Assembly: GCA_937900965.1 (NCBI GenBank)
Contig: CALCGJ010000288.1
Location: 1 to 43,725, forward strand
Reading direction: 5' to 3'
Source: an uncultured Bacteroidota bacterium
GTDB lineage: Bacteria > Bacteroidota > Bacteroidia > Bacteroidales > FEN-979
DNA length: 43,725 nucleotides
The notes under the pieces were generated by a model. The model was not told where the DNA came from, made no database searches, and saw only the letters and a list, made by a program, of their open reading frames with translations. Positions 1-9,360 of the stretch are shown here, in pieces. How positions within the stretch are numbered: the first letter of the stretch is position 1; every line of letters begins with the position of its first letter. Made by a program: the position numbers and the translations under genes.

Positions 1-1
1 C

Positions 2-223
2 GGGGCCACAAACAGCAGTGGCTTCACCGCTCATCCGGGCGGTGACAGGTACTTCACAGGCGTTTTCAACTATTTATCAAGTTACGCCTTCTTCTGGTCT
101 TCCACGGAGTCCGATGTTTCCTACGCATGGTACAGATACCTGAGTAAATCAAGCGAAGCAGTGACCCGTAGCAACAGTTACCTTAAGACAAACGGATTTT
201 CGGCCCGATGTCTGCAGGATTGA
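2..223 (+). CDS. FISUMP-domain secreted protein, C-terminal fragment
   Basis: This is the 3' end of a gene whose start lies before the window. Reading in the frame that ends at the TGA at 221-223 gives 73 residues. They contain the hallmarks of the end of a Fibrobacter succinogenes major paralogous (FISUMP) domain: GATNSSGF, a PGG turn, [14 protein letters not shown] and a final ARCLQD. The same block ends the next gene ([29 protein letters not shown]), so the two are close paralogues in tandem, 19 nt apart. FISUMP proteins are secreted or surface proteins of unknown biochemical role. The N-terminal part cannot be judged from this window. Confidence 0.8.
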   Translation, partial: GATNSSGFTAHPGGDRYFTGVFNYLSSYAFFWSSTESDVSYAWYRYLSKSSEAVTRSNSYLKTNGFSARCLQD

Positions 224-242
224 TAAGCAAATACAGTTAACT

Positions 243-1673
243 ATGAAAAAGTTTTCCATTCTTATTCTTGCGCTGATGTTTAACAGCAGCCTCCTTTTTT
301 CCCAGGTTGGAATCAACACCGATGGCAGCCAGCCAGATCCCTCTGCCGGGCTGCATGTGAAGTTTACCGACAAAGGAGTGCTGATTCCCAGGATGACACT
401 TGAACAGCGCAATGCCATTGTCAACCCTGCCGAAGGGTTGATGGTATACTGCACCAATTGCAACCAGTCGGGAAATGCGGTTCTTTCCGTATTCTTTTCC
501 GGGAAATGGCAGAATATGGAGTTTTCGTGTCCCCCTCCGATTTCTCCATCTTCCGGAGTTCATGTTCCTGATGTTACAGGAATCACCTGGAACTGGAGCA
601 CAGTCCCAATCGCCACCGGATATAAACGGAATTCGGAAAATGACTATTCAACCGCGGAGGATTTGGGGACCTCGACAACTTACTCAGAAACAGGGTTGGC
701 CTGCTGGACGAATTATACAAGATATATATGGGCATACAACGGATGTGGAGAATCTTCCCCATTGTCGATATCGGAAAGTACGTTACAGATCCCCTTTTCT
801 CCGGCTCCTTCAACCGGCACTCATACTGCCGAACCTACCCAGATCACCTGGAACTGGAATCCGGTTACAGGCGCCACGGGATATAAGTGGAACACAACCA
901 ACGATTATACTACTGCTGAAAATATGGGAACATCTGTTTCAAAGACAGAGACGGGATTATTTTGTGAAACCACATACACCCGCTACGTGTGGGCATATGA
1001 CGGCTGCGGTTACTCGGCTGTAACTACGTTGCAACAAACCACCGGGACCTGTTCATTCTGCGGTTCACCGATCACAGACGTCCGCGACGGGAAAGTATAT
1101 AATACGGTATTGATCGGCACTCAATGCTGGATGGCGGAGAACCTGAATATCGGTACACAGATCAATGGATCGCAGGAGCAAACTGATAATTCAGTGATTG
1201 AGAAATACTGTTACAGTGATGAGGAATCAAATTGTACCATTTACGGGGGACTATATCAATGGCATGAGTTGATGCAATATGTATCTACACCTGGTGTTCA
1301 GGGCCTTTGCCCGACTGGATGGCATATTCCGACAGACGTGGAATATACGACTCTGACCACGTTCCTGGGTGGGGAAAATGTTGCAGGAGGGAAGATGAAA
1401 TCTACGGGAACCATCCCGGCGGCAACAGGTTTGTGGTTGGATCCAAATACCGGAGCGACAAACAGCAGCGGGTTTTCTGGTATTCCTGGCGGCCGCAGGA
1501 GCACTGACGGCACATTTATCAATAAATCGGCCCTCGTCTACTATTGGTCATCGACATATTACATCTCTGCCTCCTACGCCTGGTACAGGTCCCTCACGTT
1601 CAACAGCGAAGGGGCGTCCCGCAGCTTCAACGGGAAGGAATACGGATACTCAGCCCGCTGCATCCAGGATTAG
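243..1673 (+). CDS. FISUMP-domain secreted protein with two fibronectin-like repeats
   Basis: A 476-residue exported protein of unknown function. Residues 1-21 form a signal peptide ending FSQ. Residues 22-95 (VGINTDG..., [17 protein letters not shown]) match the N-terminal module common in Bacteroidetes surface proteins. Two tandem copies of about 86 residues follow (97-182 and 183-268), sharing ITWNW, ATGYK, NDY-TAE, ETGL, TRY-WAY and GCG. They look like fibronectin-III-type beta sandwiches. Residues 273-476 are a FISUMP domain ([43 protein letters not shown]), rich in cysteines and aromatics. I see no T9SS sorting domain. The gene follows its truncated paralogue by 19 nt and is convergent with the kinase gene at 1750, with a short-repeat array between them. 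Confidence 0.8.
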   Translation: MKKFSILILALMFNSSLLFSQVGINTDGSQPDPSAGLHVKFTDKGVLIPRMTLEQRNAIVNPAEGLMVYCTNCNQSGNAVLSVFFSGKWQNMEFSCPPPISPSSGVHVPDVTGITWNWSTVPIATGYKRNSENDYSTAEDLGTSTTYSETGLACWTNYTRYIWAYNGCGESSPLSISESTLQIPFSPAPSTGTHTAEPTQITWNWNPVTGATGYKWNTTNDYTTAENMGTSVSKTETGLFCETTYTRYVWAYDGCGYSAVTTLQQTTGTCSFCGSPITDVRDGKVYNTVLIGTQCWMAENLNIGTQINGSQEQTDNSVIEKYCYSDEESNCTIYGGLYQWHELMQYVSTPGVQGLCPTGWHIPTDVEYTTLTTFLGGENVAGGKMKSTGTIPAATGLWLDPNTGATNSSGFSGIPGGRRSTDGTFINKSALVYYWSSTYYISASYAWYRSLTFNSEGASRSFNGKEYGYSARCIQD

Positions 1674-1688
1674 CACCCCCGCTGAATC

Positions 1689-1765
1689 ACGTATATATCG
1701 TAATTCGCCAATCTACAATCGTAAACTAAATCGTAAATCGGCATTCGAATCATTCGTAAATCACT
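1689..1765. repeat. Short-period intergenic array (CGTAAATCG type)
   Basis: Between the convergent FISUMP and hybrid-kinase genes the sequence repeats variants of ATCGTAAAT/ATTCGTAAATC at roughly 9-11 nt spacing. The array runs into the end of the minus-strand kinase: its last codons (TAC GAA TGA) lie inside a repeat unit. The core AAATCGTAAAT recurs at the start of the radical SAM gene near 24950-24965. No hairpin or gene is seen here. Confidence 0.55.
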
Positions 1766-3693
1766 TCCCTGAGTATCCCCAGCAGTTGCTCCCTGGAAAA
1801 TGGTTTCTCTATGTAGTAATTGGCTCCTTTTGAAATGATAAAGTCCTTTTCGTTCCGGAAGGTATAGCCTGTGACCGCGATTATTGGAACAGTACTATAC
1901 GAAGGCATTTTACGGATCTCAGTGATAGCGTCAATGCCATCCATTCCCGGCCCCAGGTTGATATCCATCAAAATGCAGTCATATTGTTTTCGTGTTACCA
2001 GGTCGAGAGATGTTACACCATCTTTTGCAACATCCATTTCATAATCTTTTCCTGCAAAAAGCCGGACAAGTTCAATGTTTGCAATGTTATCCTCCACCAG
2101 TAAAATATCAGGTTTTGCTTCAGACGGAGTTTTCGCATGCAATGGAACCTTAGGCACCTGTACTTTACCTTTTTGCACGGTATCAGTTTTCTCCTGGTCT
2201 GCAGGAAGCTCTATGGTGAAGATAGATCCGTGACCTGAATCACTGTGTACTGATAATGTCCCCCCGAGAAGCTGGATGCTCTTTGAGGCATTGGACAACC
2301 CCAACCCACTTCCTTCATATGGCCTGTTAAAACCCTCCTCGGCCTGGCGGAACTCCTGAAGAATAAGTGCATGCTTATCAGGGGGAATCCCAATCCCTGT
2401 ATCCTTTACCTCTATCTGGATATGACTATTAGCTTCATCCGTAAACCGAACCGATACCGTAACTCCCCCGGTATCAGTGAATTTCACGGCATTATCCATG
2501 ATCTCCATCAGAATCCGTTGAAGCAGGGAAGTGTCAGAGATAAGAGAGAGATTATCCTCCACTTGCAGGTGGAAGGAAAGCCCTTTTGCCTCAGCTTGTT
2601 GCTGTACATTTACTCCTAGTTTCCGGATCATTTCAGCCAGGTTTATAGTTGTCAATCTTAGCGAAATTCCCGATACGAGCTGTGCATAGAACATCATCGA
2701 ATCCAGTGTTTGTTGAAGCCGTTTCCCGGAGGTCAGAATATATTCCGCTTTTGCCCGACTCTCTGCGTCCTGCAGCTCTTCAAAAAGAAACTCTGAGAAA
2801 CCCAAAATGCCATTCATAGGAGTGCGGAGCTCATGGCTCATATTTTGTAATAGAGCTGATTTTAGCCGACTCGACTCCTCAGCAGACTTTTTTGCCTGGA
2901 CAATCTCCTCCTGTGCCTGCTTCTTCTCTGTAACATCCATCACAACACCACCCATCAATGGCTCCTGCTCTCCTTCAGTAAAGACAAGACATCTTCGGTC
3001 ATACACCCACCGTACAGTCATATCGGGCCTTACGATCCTGTACTCTCCTTCACACACACCGGTGGTTTTAAGATCTTTTTCCATCGGGATCATCAACGCT
3101 TTATCATCATCATGAATGGCTTCCATCCAGATGAGTGGATTCTGCTCAAGCTCCTTTAATGGCCGGCCGTATATTGCCTCGAAGGCCGGATTGACAATAT
3201 ATATTTTCTTTCCATCCATGGAGGACAGGAAGACAACATCCCGCAAATCTTCAATCAATCGCTGAAACCGCTTTTCGGTTTGTGTCAGGACCGATTCAAT
3301 CCGTTTTTTATCTCGTTTTAATTGAGTCTCCTCCAACTCACGTTTTACTGCCGGCCCCAGTCGATGCAGATGGGTTTTCATCAGGTAATCGTTGGCGCCA
3401 CCCTTCATAATGGTCACTGCAATATCCTCACCAACTGTTCCCGAAACAAGAATAAACGGAATATCCAGATTCCTGGACTTGAACAACTCCAGGGCATCTT
3501 TTCCTCCAAACCCGGGCAGAGAATAGTCTGAGATTACCAGATCCCAGCACTCATCAGAGAAGGCTCTCTCCATTTCATCCCGGGTCTTAACCTGGCGGTG
3601 ATCCACATCAATTCCCTCTTTTTTCAACTGCCTGACCACCAGCAATGCATCTATATCGTTGTCTTCTACCAGCAATAACTTGATCTTTGTCAT
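1750..3693 (-). CDS. Hybrid histidine kinase, REC-PAS-HisKA-HATPase-REC
   Basis: A 647-residue cytoplasmic hybrid kinase with no membrane segment. An N-terminal receiver (residues 4-120) has the acidic pair E10/D11 and phospho-acceptor D56. A PAS domain follows at about 135-258 (IYIVNPAFEAIYGRP). The dimerisation/phosphotransfer helix carries H287 in MSHELRTPMNGILGFSEF. The ATPase domain has the N-box around N401, DTGIGIP at 431 and GSGLGL near 461. The C-terminal receiver (528-645) has phospho-acceptor D577 and a conserved K630-P. There is no DNA-binding or enzymatic output domain. The gene starts 11 nt after the propeller kinase and is surely co-transcribed, so it is a natural phosphorelay partner for that sensor. 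The stop codon lies inside a short-repeat array. Confidence 0.85.
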   Translation of the reverse strand: MTKIKLLLVEDNDIDALLVVRQLKKEGIDVDHRQVKTRDEMERAFSDECWDLVISDYSLPGFGGKDALELFKSRNLDIPFILVSGTVGEDIAVTIMKGGANDYLMKTHLHRLGPAVKRELEETQLKRDKKRIESVLTQTEKRFQRLIEDLRDVVFLSSMDGKKIYIVNPAFEAIYGRPLKELEQNPLIWMEAIHDDDKALMIPMEKDLKTTGVCEGEYRIVRPDMTVRWVYDRRCLVFTEGEQEPLMGGVVMDVTEKKQAQEEIVQAKKSAEESSRLKSALLQNMSHELRTPMNGILGFSEFLFEELQDAESRAKAEYILTSGKRLQQTLDSMMFYAQLVSGISLRLTTINLAEMIRKLGVNVQQQAEAKGLSFHLQVEDNLSLISDTSLLQRILMEIMDNAVKFTDTGGVTVSVRFTDEANSHIQIEVKDTGIGIPPDKHALILQEFRQAEEGFNRPYEGSGLGLSNASKSIQLLGGTLSVHSDSGHGSIFTIELPADQEKTDTVQKGKVQVPKVPLHAKTPSEAKPDILLVEDNIANIELVRLFAGKDYEMDVAKDGVTSLDLVTRKQYDCILMDINLGPGMDGIDAITEIRKMPSYSTVPIIAVTGYTFRNEKDFIISKGANYYIEKPFSREQLLGILREVIYE

Positions 3694-3704
3694 AGGATGT
3701 AGAT

Positions 3705-6700
3705 TTATAGCGTGAAGAAAAATGTGCTGCCTTTGCCGGGCTCTGCCTGGGCCCAGATCTTCCCGCCGTGTTTTATGATTATCCGTTTCACAGTGGCCAG
3801 GCCGATGCCAGTCCCTGTGAATTGGTCATCACTATGCAGACGAAGAAAAGGGGTGAAGAGTTTATCATAGTGACCCATGTCAAAGCCTACACCGTTATCC
3901 TGGATGAAATAAACCTTCTGCCCGTCTTGCTCCTGGCAGCCAAAGATGATTTCTGGTTTTATAGATTTTCCGGTGTATTTCCAGGCATTGTTGAGCAGGT
4001 TCTGCAAGGTGATCCGGATCAGCCTAGGATCTCCATTGACAAGGATATTGGGTTCAATCTTGATGGAGACCTTACGCTCCGGGTCTGCTTCAGCAAGCTC
4101 CTCGATGATCTCTTTTACCTGGTGACTGAGGTTCAGTTCTGTCTTATCGATCTCCTGCCTTGCTATTCTGGCGAGCTTCAGGAACTCTTCAATCAATTCT
4201 CCCATCTCTACTGATGAGTCCGCCACTTTGCCCAGGAGGTCTTTGCCCAATTCATCCAACTGTGATGCGGAATCCTCAATGAGCGCCTCTACCAGTCCTT
4301 CAATACGCCTGACGGGTGCCCGAAGGTCATGTGAAACGGAATAGGTAAATGCCTCCAGCTCCTGGTTAGCTGCTGCCAGTTCAGCCGTCCTGTCCAGTAC
4401 CCGCCGATCGAGCTCCCTGTTGAGTTCCTGCAGTTCAGCCGTTCGTTTGTCTACCAATATTTCAAGCTCTTTCTCACGGAAATAACGGATACGATACCGT
4501 ACAACAGAATAAACCAATAAAAGTCCTATGAATATGCAAATGATTAAAAACCAGACAGTTTGATAAAAGAAGGGTTTGACTGTTATAGGAACCTTCGTGA
4601 TTTTACCACTCCATTGCCCTAAACGGTTAGTCGCCTCAACCTCAAATTCATAATTTCCATGGGGGATTTTTGTAAAGTACGCACTCCGGCCTTTGGGGTA
4701 TACCCAGTCATCGTCATAACCAACTAGTTTGTATCGGAACTGAATCAGGTTGGGAGAAATAAAAGTAGGTGCCGTAAATTTAATCTCAAGATGGATCACA
4801 CCGGGAGGCAACTTGTAGTCTGGCCCTAATGGTTGCAGGTTGTGATTGACAATCACCTCCTGAATAACCATTTGAGGGAAATCAACCTCTGCCTGCATCC
4901 GATCCGGATGAATAACAGCAACACCCTGGCTTGTTGGAAACCAAAGAGTTCCATCTGGCAACTTGCACGCAGAAGGGAAGATTCCTCCGCTCACCGACAA
5001 AGGTTGATCAATGTCTGATGTGTTAAAAACTTTGGGGTCAAGTGTCGAAATTGAATCTGTCATTTTTTTCCGGAACTGATCCCTTTCGATGGACAAGATC
5101 CCACGATCAACTCCCATCCAGAGGTATCCATAATTGTCTTCAAGAATCTGATAAATGGTGTTGTCTAACCCACTCTCTTTTCCGTAAGCGTAAATATGAC
5201 CGGATGATCGGTCGACCAGGTTTAATCCTCCTGATGCTGTTCCCACCCACATGATTCCCTCGCTATCCTCAACCATACAGAGAATCATGTCATCCGATAA
5301 ACCCTCATTAACCGTTAATTGTTCAATGACTCCGTTATGGTATATATTTATCCCTCCATTTTGTGTCCCGATCCAGATATTTCCTTCACTATCTTCAGTA
5401 AAACAGAAAATCTGTACATCTGACAAACCGTTCTCTTTTGTTAATGTACTCATCTCTCCGTCCTTAAATATATAAATGCCGTTATTGGTTCCAATCCAGA
5501 GAGATCCATCCCTGGTCCTGAAGACGGCATGAAATGAAGAGTTGTTAAGTTCCATATCCTGAAATGTTTTAACAACAGTCTTCCCATTGAAAACAACAAG
5601 TTTTTCCTCACTTCCGATCCATAGATTATGATCTGAATCCTCGCCGATGGTATAGACTGGATTTGTTCCCAATCCCAGTAAATCTCCGAAATTTGTGAAT
5701 TGGCATTGGGAGTACTTGTTAAAACCGCCGATAGCAGTTCCTATCCATACTGTTCCTTCCTGGGTTGCATAAAGGGGCAGGATGTTATTGCCTGATAGAC
5801 CATCTTGCTGTGTATAGGTTTTAATAATAGGTTTCTGCAATTGACTTAAGCCAAAATTCCCACTGAAACCCAGCCAGATATTCGATTCATTATCACAAAA
5901 CATCGAATAGACCAGGGTAGATGACGGGAGCCCATTCATCTCTTCCAGTCGCTCAAGTTTATCCAGGGAGGGTGATATCCTGTATATCCCTTTGCTGAAA
6001 GAAGTTACCCAAATATTCCCCTCCGCATCTTCGGTGATTGCCCGGATATTCTCTTCTGATGTCAGAGCCCCTATCTCAACCCTCCTCATGGTATTGTTTT
6101 CAAAAATATTTAACCCTCCAGGCGTACCAATCCATAACCTGCTTTGTGAATCATGCAGGAGGGATAGAATGAAATTATGGGATAATCCATCGTTTTTGGT
6201 CAATACTGAGATCTTCCCATCCATAACTTTGCAAAGTCCCTCTTGTGTACCGGCCCAAATTTCCCCTTGCTGCCCATATGCAAGTGAGGTGACAAAATCA
6301 GATGGTAGACCATTTGATGCATTATATTGTACACGAGTTCCACCGAAATAATGAAATAATCCAGACCCCTCAGTACCTACCCAGATGCCCCCATCCGGAT
6401 CTTCAGCAATTGAAGAAATTGAAGATTTATGAAAACTGTTTGTTGAATCGAAGAGTGTCGATAACCCTTCCCGGTATCGAAGTAAAGTCCCATTATTTAA
6501 TCCGCATAAAACAGAGCTATCCTGTAGGACGCAAATTGAGTAACACTCTTTACCATTTTCCAGGAGTGATGACTCAACCAATGATATAAAGTTAATCCCA
6601 TCGAATGAAAGGATCCCCTGATCGCAACCTACCAATAAAAACCCATCATAGGTTTGATTTATCGAATAGATATTGGCATATACACCATCATTTGTTCCCC

Positions 6701-6824
6701 AGGTTTGACATTGATACTGACTTGACAGGGGTTGAGTTACACAATTTTGTGTAAATCCTGTTTTGTCCGAAAGTGAGGCGAATAACAAAATCAGGATAAA
6801 AGAAATAAACACCTTATTTGACAT
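3705..6824 (-). CDS. Two-component propeller sensor histidine kinase (14 blades, Y_Y_Y)
   Basis: A 1039-residue inner-membrane sensor. A signal peptide at 1-25 is followed by about 14 Reg_prop blades ending in motifs such as GNIWVGT or GSLWIGT (residues 40-640), which fits two seven-bladed propellers in the periplasm. A Y_Y_Y domain (about 690-750; FRYKLVGYDDDW, NYEFEVEATN) precedes one membrane helix (about 756-779), a coiled coil (780-825), a HisKA domain with H832 in SVSHDLRAPVRR, and a HATPase domain (NAWKYTGK, DNGVGFDM, GTGIGLA) that closes the protein. The outer half resembles the hybrid two-component systems that control glycan use in Bacteroides. Those proteins usually also carry a receiver and an AraC domain, both absent here. 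The receiver functions may be supplied by the adjacent hybrid kinase. The ligand is unknown. Confidence 0.85.
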   Translation of the reverse strand: MSNKVFISFILILLFASLSDKTGFTQNCVTQPLSSQYQCQTWGTNDGVYANIYSINQTYDGFLLVGCDQGILSFDGINFISLVESSLLENGKECYSICVLQDSSVLCGLNNGTLLRYREGLSTLFDSTNSFHKSSISSIAEDPDGGIWVGTEGSGLFHYFGGTRVQYNASNGLPSDFVTSLAYGQQGEIWAGTQEGLCKVMDGKISVLTKNDGLSHNFILSLLHDSQSRLWIGTPGGLNIFENNTMRRVEIGALTSEENIRAITEDAEGNIWVTSFSKGIYRISPSLDKLERLEEMNGLPSSTLVYSMFCDNESNIWLGFSGNFGLSQLQKPIIKTYTQQDGLSGNNILPLYATQEGTVWIGTAIGGFNKYSQCQFTNFGDLLGLGTNPVYTIGEDSDHNLWIGSEEKLVVFNGKTVVKTFQDMELNNSSFHAVFRTRDGSLWIGTNNGIYIFKDGEMSTLTKENGLSDVQIFCFTEDSEGNIWIGTQNGGINIYHNGVIEQLTVNEGLSDDMILCMVEDSEGIMWVGTASGGLNLVDRSSGHIYAYGKESGLDNTIYQILEDNYGYLWMGVDRGILSIERDQFRKKMTDSISTLDPKVFNTSDIDQPLSVSGGIFPSACKLPDGTLWFPTSQGVAVIHPDRMQAEVDFPQMVIQEVIVNHNLQPLGPDYKLPPGVIHLEIKFTAPTFISPNLIQFRYKLVGYDDDWVYPKGRSAYFTKIPHGNYEFEVEATNRLGQWSGKITKVPITVKPFFYQTVWFLIICIFIGLLLVYSVVRYRIRYFREKELEILVDKRTAELQELNRELDRRVLDRTAELAAANQELEAFTYSVSHDLRAPVRRIEGLVEALIEDSASQLDELGKDLLGKVADSSVEMGELIEEFLKLARIARQEIDKTELNLSHQVKEIIEELAEADPERKVSIKIEPNILVNGDPRLIRITLQNLLNNAWKYTGKSIKPEIIFGCQEQDGQKVYFIQDNGVGFDMGHYDKLFTPFLRLHSDDQFTGTGIGLATVKRIIIKHGGKIWAQAEPGKGSTFFFTL

Positions 6825-6909
6825 AAATCAATATAGTTATAGTATGACTTTACCAAAAGTAGATTTTTTTAACAGTTTAACCAAATCTGAAAAAAAACTA
6901 AACAAAAGA

Positions 6910-6940
6910 TTGCATTCCCATGATTTTTGTTATAATTTAA
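6910..6940 (+). promoter_or_regulatory. Putative promoter of the small beta-grasp gene
   Basis: A TTG at 6910-6912 and TAATTTAA at 6933-6940, 20 nt apart, resemble the Bacteroidetes -33 (TTTG) and -7 (TAnnTTTG) elements. They would give a leader of about 25 nt before the ATG at 6971. The match is partial and the surroundings are AT-rich, so this is tentative. Confidence 0.3.
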
Positions 6941-6970
6941 CACCCTGATATTAACATAAACAAATCCGGT

Positions 6971-7231
6971 ATGGCACAATTAAAAATTTATGTAGTTCCA
7001 ACAGGACAGACTCACTTGGTAAACGTTAATTTAACAACTGATACAGTTGAAGCTGTCATTAAGCGGATTCCGCTTCCGGCCGAGACTCCTGCTCCAGACG
7101 GTGACGCAGCTGGCGGTACGATTTGGAAGATGACGAAAGCAGGCAAAAGTAACGGAAAGCTAGGTAGTTGCATTCCTGATCCGGGATTCATGGACGGCGA
7201 AACAATCTATCTCATTGAAGTCCCTGCCTAG
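6971..7231 (+). CDS. Small ubiquitin-like (beta-grasp) protein, function unknown
   Basis: An 86-residue soluble protein without signal peptide or membrane segment. I do not recognise a named family, but the order of elements follows a ubiquitin-like fold: strand KIYVVPTG, strand THLVNVNL, a TVEAVIKRI helix, a loop rich in Pro/Asp/Gly, strand TIWKMTKAGK, a GKL turn and a closing strand DGETIYLIEV. The first 30 residues line up with ubiquitin's strand-turn-strand-helix (compare QIFVKTLTGKT and the TIENVKAKI helix), and DGETIYL resembles the final strand of YukD/EsaB-type bacterial ubiquitin-like proteins. It ends VPA with no di-glycine, and no E1, E2, JAB peptidase or type VII secretion gene lies nearby, so conjugation is not supported. 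It stands alone between a divergent sensor kinase and the fucosidase. The fold assignment is inference. Confidence 0.6.
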   Translation: MAQLKIYVVPTGQTHLVNVNLTTDTVEAVIKRIPLPAETPAPDGDAAGGTIWKMTKAGKSNGKLGSCIPDPGFMDGETIYLIEVPA

Positions 7232-7289
7232 GGAAAGTGAGTGATAAATATTTTCTACTTTTACCGCCTCAAATTAAATCTTTTATTCA

Positions 7290-9329
7290 ATGAGGCGAAT
7301 CTTCCTGTTATTTTCAGCTGTTACATGTTTTCTACAGTTGTCACTTGTTGCTCAACCCGAAACCAAAGATCAGCCTGAATCCCGCATGGAGTGGTGGCGT
7401 GATGCCCGCTTCGGGATGTTTATTCACTGGGGACTCTATGCCATACCCGCTGGCGAATGGAATGGCAAAACGGAGTATGGAGAGTGGATCCGTCACTCGG
7501 GCAGGATCCCGTTAGAAACGTATGATCAGTTCCAGAATCAGTTTAACCCTGTAAAATTCAATGCCGACAACTGGGTGAAAATTGCCCGGGATGCTGGCAT
7601 GAAATATATTGTCATCACATCCAAACACCACGATGGCTTCTGCATGTTCGACACCAAACAAACAGAATTCAATATCATGGGAACCCCCTTCGGCAGGGAT
7701 GTGATGAAGGAGTTGGCTGATGCCTGCCGGAAATATGGTTTAAAGCTTTGTTTTTACTACTCCATCATGGACTGGCATCACCCCGATTATTTGCCACGCC
7801 GCGACTGGGAGACAACACGGAGTATCGATGGTGCAGACTTCGACCGGTATGTGTCATACATGAAACAGGAGTTAAAAGAGTTACTCACGCAGTATGGAGA
7901 TATCGGGGTTTTGTGGTTCGATGGAGAATGGGAATCAACATGGAATGACAAATACGGCAAAGAGATCTATGCCTTTGTCAGAAATTTACAACCTGATATC
8001 ATTATCAATAACAGGGTAGGGGCAGGGAGAATGGATATGGAGGGTTTGACTGAAGAGGGTGCTTTCGGAGGCGACTTCGGGACTCCGGAACAGCAGATAC
8101 CACCTACAGGTCTGCCCGGAACAGACTGGGAAACCTGTATGACCATGAATGATCATTGGGGATATAACAAAGCGAATATAGATTATAAATCGGCAAAAGA
8201 GTTGATCCGTATGCTGACCGATATCGCATCCAAAGGGGGAAACTATCTCCTTAATGTGGGGCCAACCGACAAAGGGACGCTCCCGAAACAGGCCGTTTCA
8301 CGGCTTAAGGAGATAGGGAAATGGATGGCTGTGAATGGAGAATCTATTTATGGAACAGTGGCCAGCCCATTCTCATCCACACCCTGGGGCCGTTGTACAA
8401 TGAAAGAGGAGAAGGATACGACCATCCTCTATCTGCACATATTCGACTGGCCTGCTGATGGCAGGTTGATTGTCAATGGATGCATGAATGACCCCCTTGA
8501 GGCTCTGATGTTGGCAGAACCAGGGAAAAAACTGAAAGTGAGTCGTGAAGATGACCAGATTCTTGTGACACTTCCGGACAAAGCTCCGGTTAACCTTAGT
8601 TCTGTGGTCAAACTTACACTTCCTGGTCCGCTCGACATTACCAATCCCCCGGATATTGTTGGCTTCAACGACTTTTTTGTTGACCGGATGAAAGTGGAAC
8701 TGGCTTCCGATCGGCCAAATGTTGAGATCCGGTTTACTGGAGATGGTACCGATCCTGTCGATAGCTCATTCCTTTACACAGAACCCCTTGAGATACGTGG
8801 AGCTGTTACCGTTAAAGCACGCTGCTTCCGGGATGGAAAACCTGTCAGCGCAACCGCCACCCGCAAGTTTACCATGCTGATACCGCGGGCTCCCAAACAT
8901 GTAGAGAATCCGACAATCGGCATCCGGTATCAGTATTACGAGGGAGAATGGGACTCCCTTCCTGATTTTTCCCTCCTGACTCCGGAGAAAAGCGGCAGTC
9001 TGCCCTACTTTAGTTTTGAGCCGGGGAATGATCAGGAGCGGTTTGGTTTTGAATACACAGGTTATATCCTGATACCAAAAAGGAACGTCTATACATTCTT
9101 CACAGAATCAGACGATGGAAGCCGCCTCTATATAGGGCAAAAACTGGTAGTGGATAACGATGGATTGCATGGACTTCGCCAGAAAGAGGGATCTATCGGT
9201 CTTACTCCCGGTTTTCATCCGATTACAGTAACATACTTTGAGAAGACGGGCAGTAAAGAACTGAACGTATATATCAGAAGCCCCGACCTCCCGAAACAAC
9301 TTATCCCGCAGGAGTGGTTGGTTTACTGA
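7290..9329 (+). CDS. Alpha-L-fucosidase (GH29) with CHB_HEX_C and PA14 domains
   Basis: A 679-residue exported exo-glycosidase expected to remove terminal alpha-L-fucose. A signal peptide (1-21, ending LVAQ) leads into a GH29 catalytic barrel (about 28-380). Family motifs are WWRDARFGMFIHWGLY, YIVITSKHHDGF, FYYSIMDWHHPDY and VLWFDGEW, in which D211 is the expected nucleophile. The acid/base residue is less certain in this family; a Glu in the FGTPEQQ segment is a candidate. A beta-sandwich follows, then a chitobiase/hexosaminidase C-terminal-type domain (about 468-530) and a PA14 domain (about 540-672), both likely to help bind glycans. There is no T9SS sorting domain, so a periplasmic location is likely. 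The GH38 gene starts 31 nt downstream, suggesting a joint attack on fucosylated, mannose-containing glycans. TACTTTTA at 7256-7263 is a weak -7 candidate. Confidence 0.93.
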   Translation: MRRIFLLFSAVTCFLQLSLVAQPETKDQPESRMEWWRDARFGMFIHWGLYAIPAGEWNGKTEYGEWIRHSGRIPLETYDQFQNQFNPVKFNADNWVKIARDAGMKYIVITSKHHDGFCMFDTKQTEFNIMGTPFGRDVMKELADACRKYGLKLCFYYSIMDWHHPDYLPRRDWETTRSIDGADFDRYVSYMKQELKELLTQYGDIGVLWFDGEWESTWNDKYGKEIYAFVRNLQPDIIINNRVGAGRMDMEGLTEEGAFGGDFGTPEQQIPPTGLPGTDWETCMTMNDHWGYNKANIDYKSAKELIRMLTDIASKGGNYLLNVGPTDKGTLPKQAVSRLKEIGKWMAVNGESIYGTVASPFSSTPWGRCTMKEEKDTTILYLHIFDWPADGRLIVNGCMNDPLEALMLAEPGKKLKVSREDDQILVTLPDKAPVNLSSVVKLTLPGPLDITNPPDIVGFNDFFVDRMKVELASDRPNVEIRFTGDGTDPVDSSFLYTEPLEIRGAVTVKARCFRDGKPVSATATRKFTMLIPRAPKHVENPTIGIRYQYYEGEWDSLPDFSLLTPEKSGSLPYFSFEPGNDQERFGFEYTGYILIPKRNVYTFFTESDDGSRLYIGQKLVVDNDGLHGLRQKEGSIGLTPGFHPITVTYFEKTGSKELNVYIRSPDLPKQLIPQEWLVY

Positions 9330-9360
9330 ATACAGAACCTCTTTCACTGAACATTGCGAT

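Noticed and set aside
3705-6824. Classical one-chain hybrid two-component system (HTCS)
   Set aside because: The propeller and Y_Y_Y parts match, but the chain ends with the ATPase domain; there is no receiver or AraC domain.
6825-6860. Promoter for the propeller kinase from TTTTGG and TATATTG on the minus strand
   Set aside because: The -7 box would lie only a few bases from the ATG, leaving no room for a leader.
6971-7231. Ubiquitin-like conjugation or type VII secretion system
   Set aside because: No di-glycine end and no E1, E2, JAB, WXG100 or EssC-like gene nearby; only the fold is suggested.
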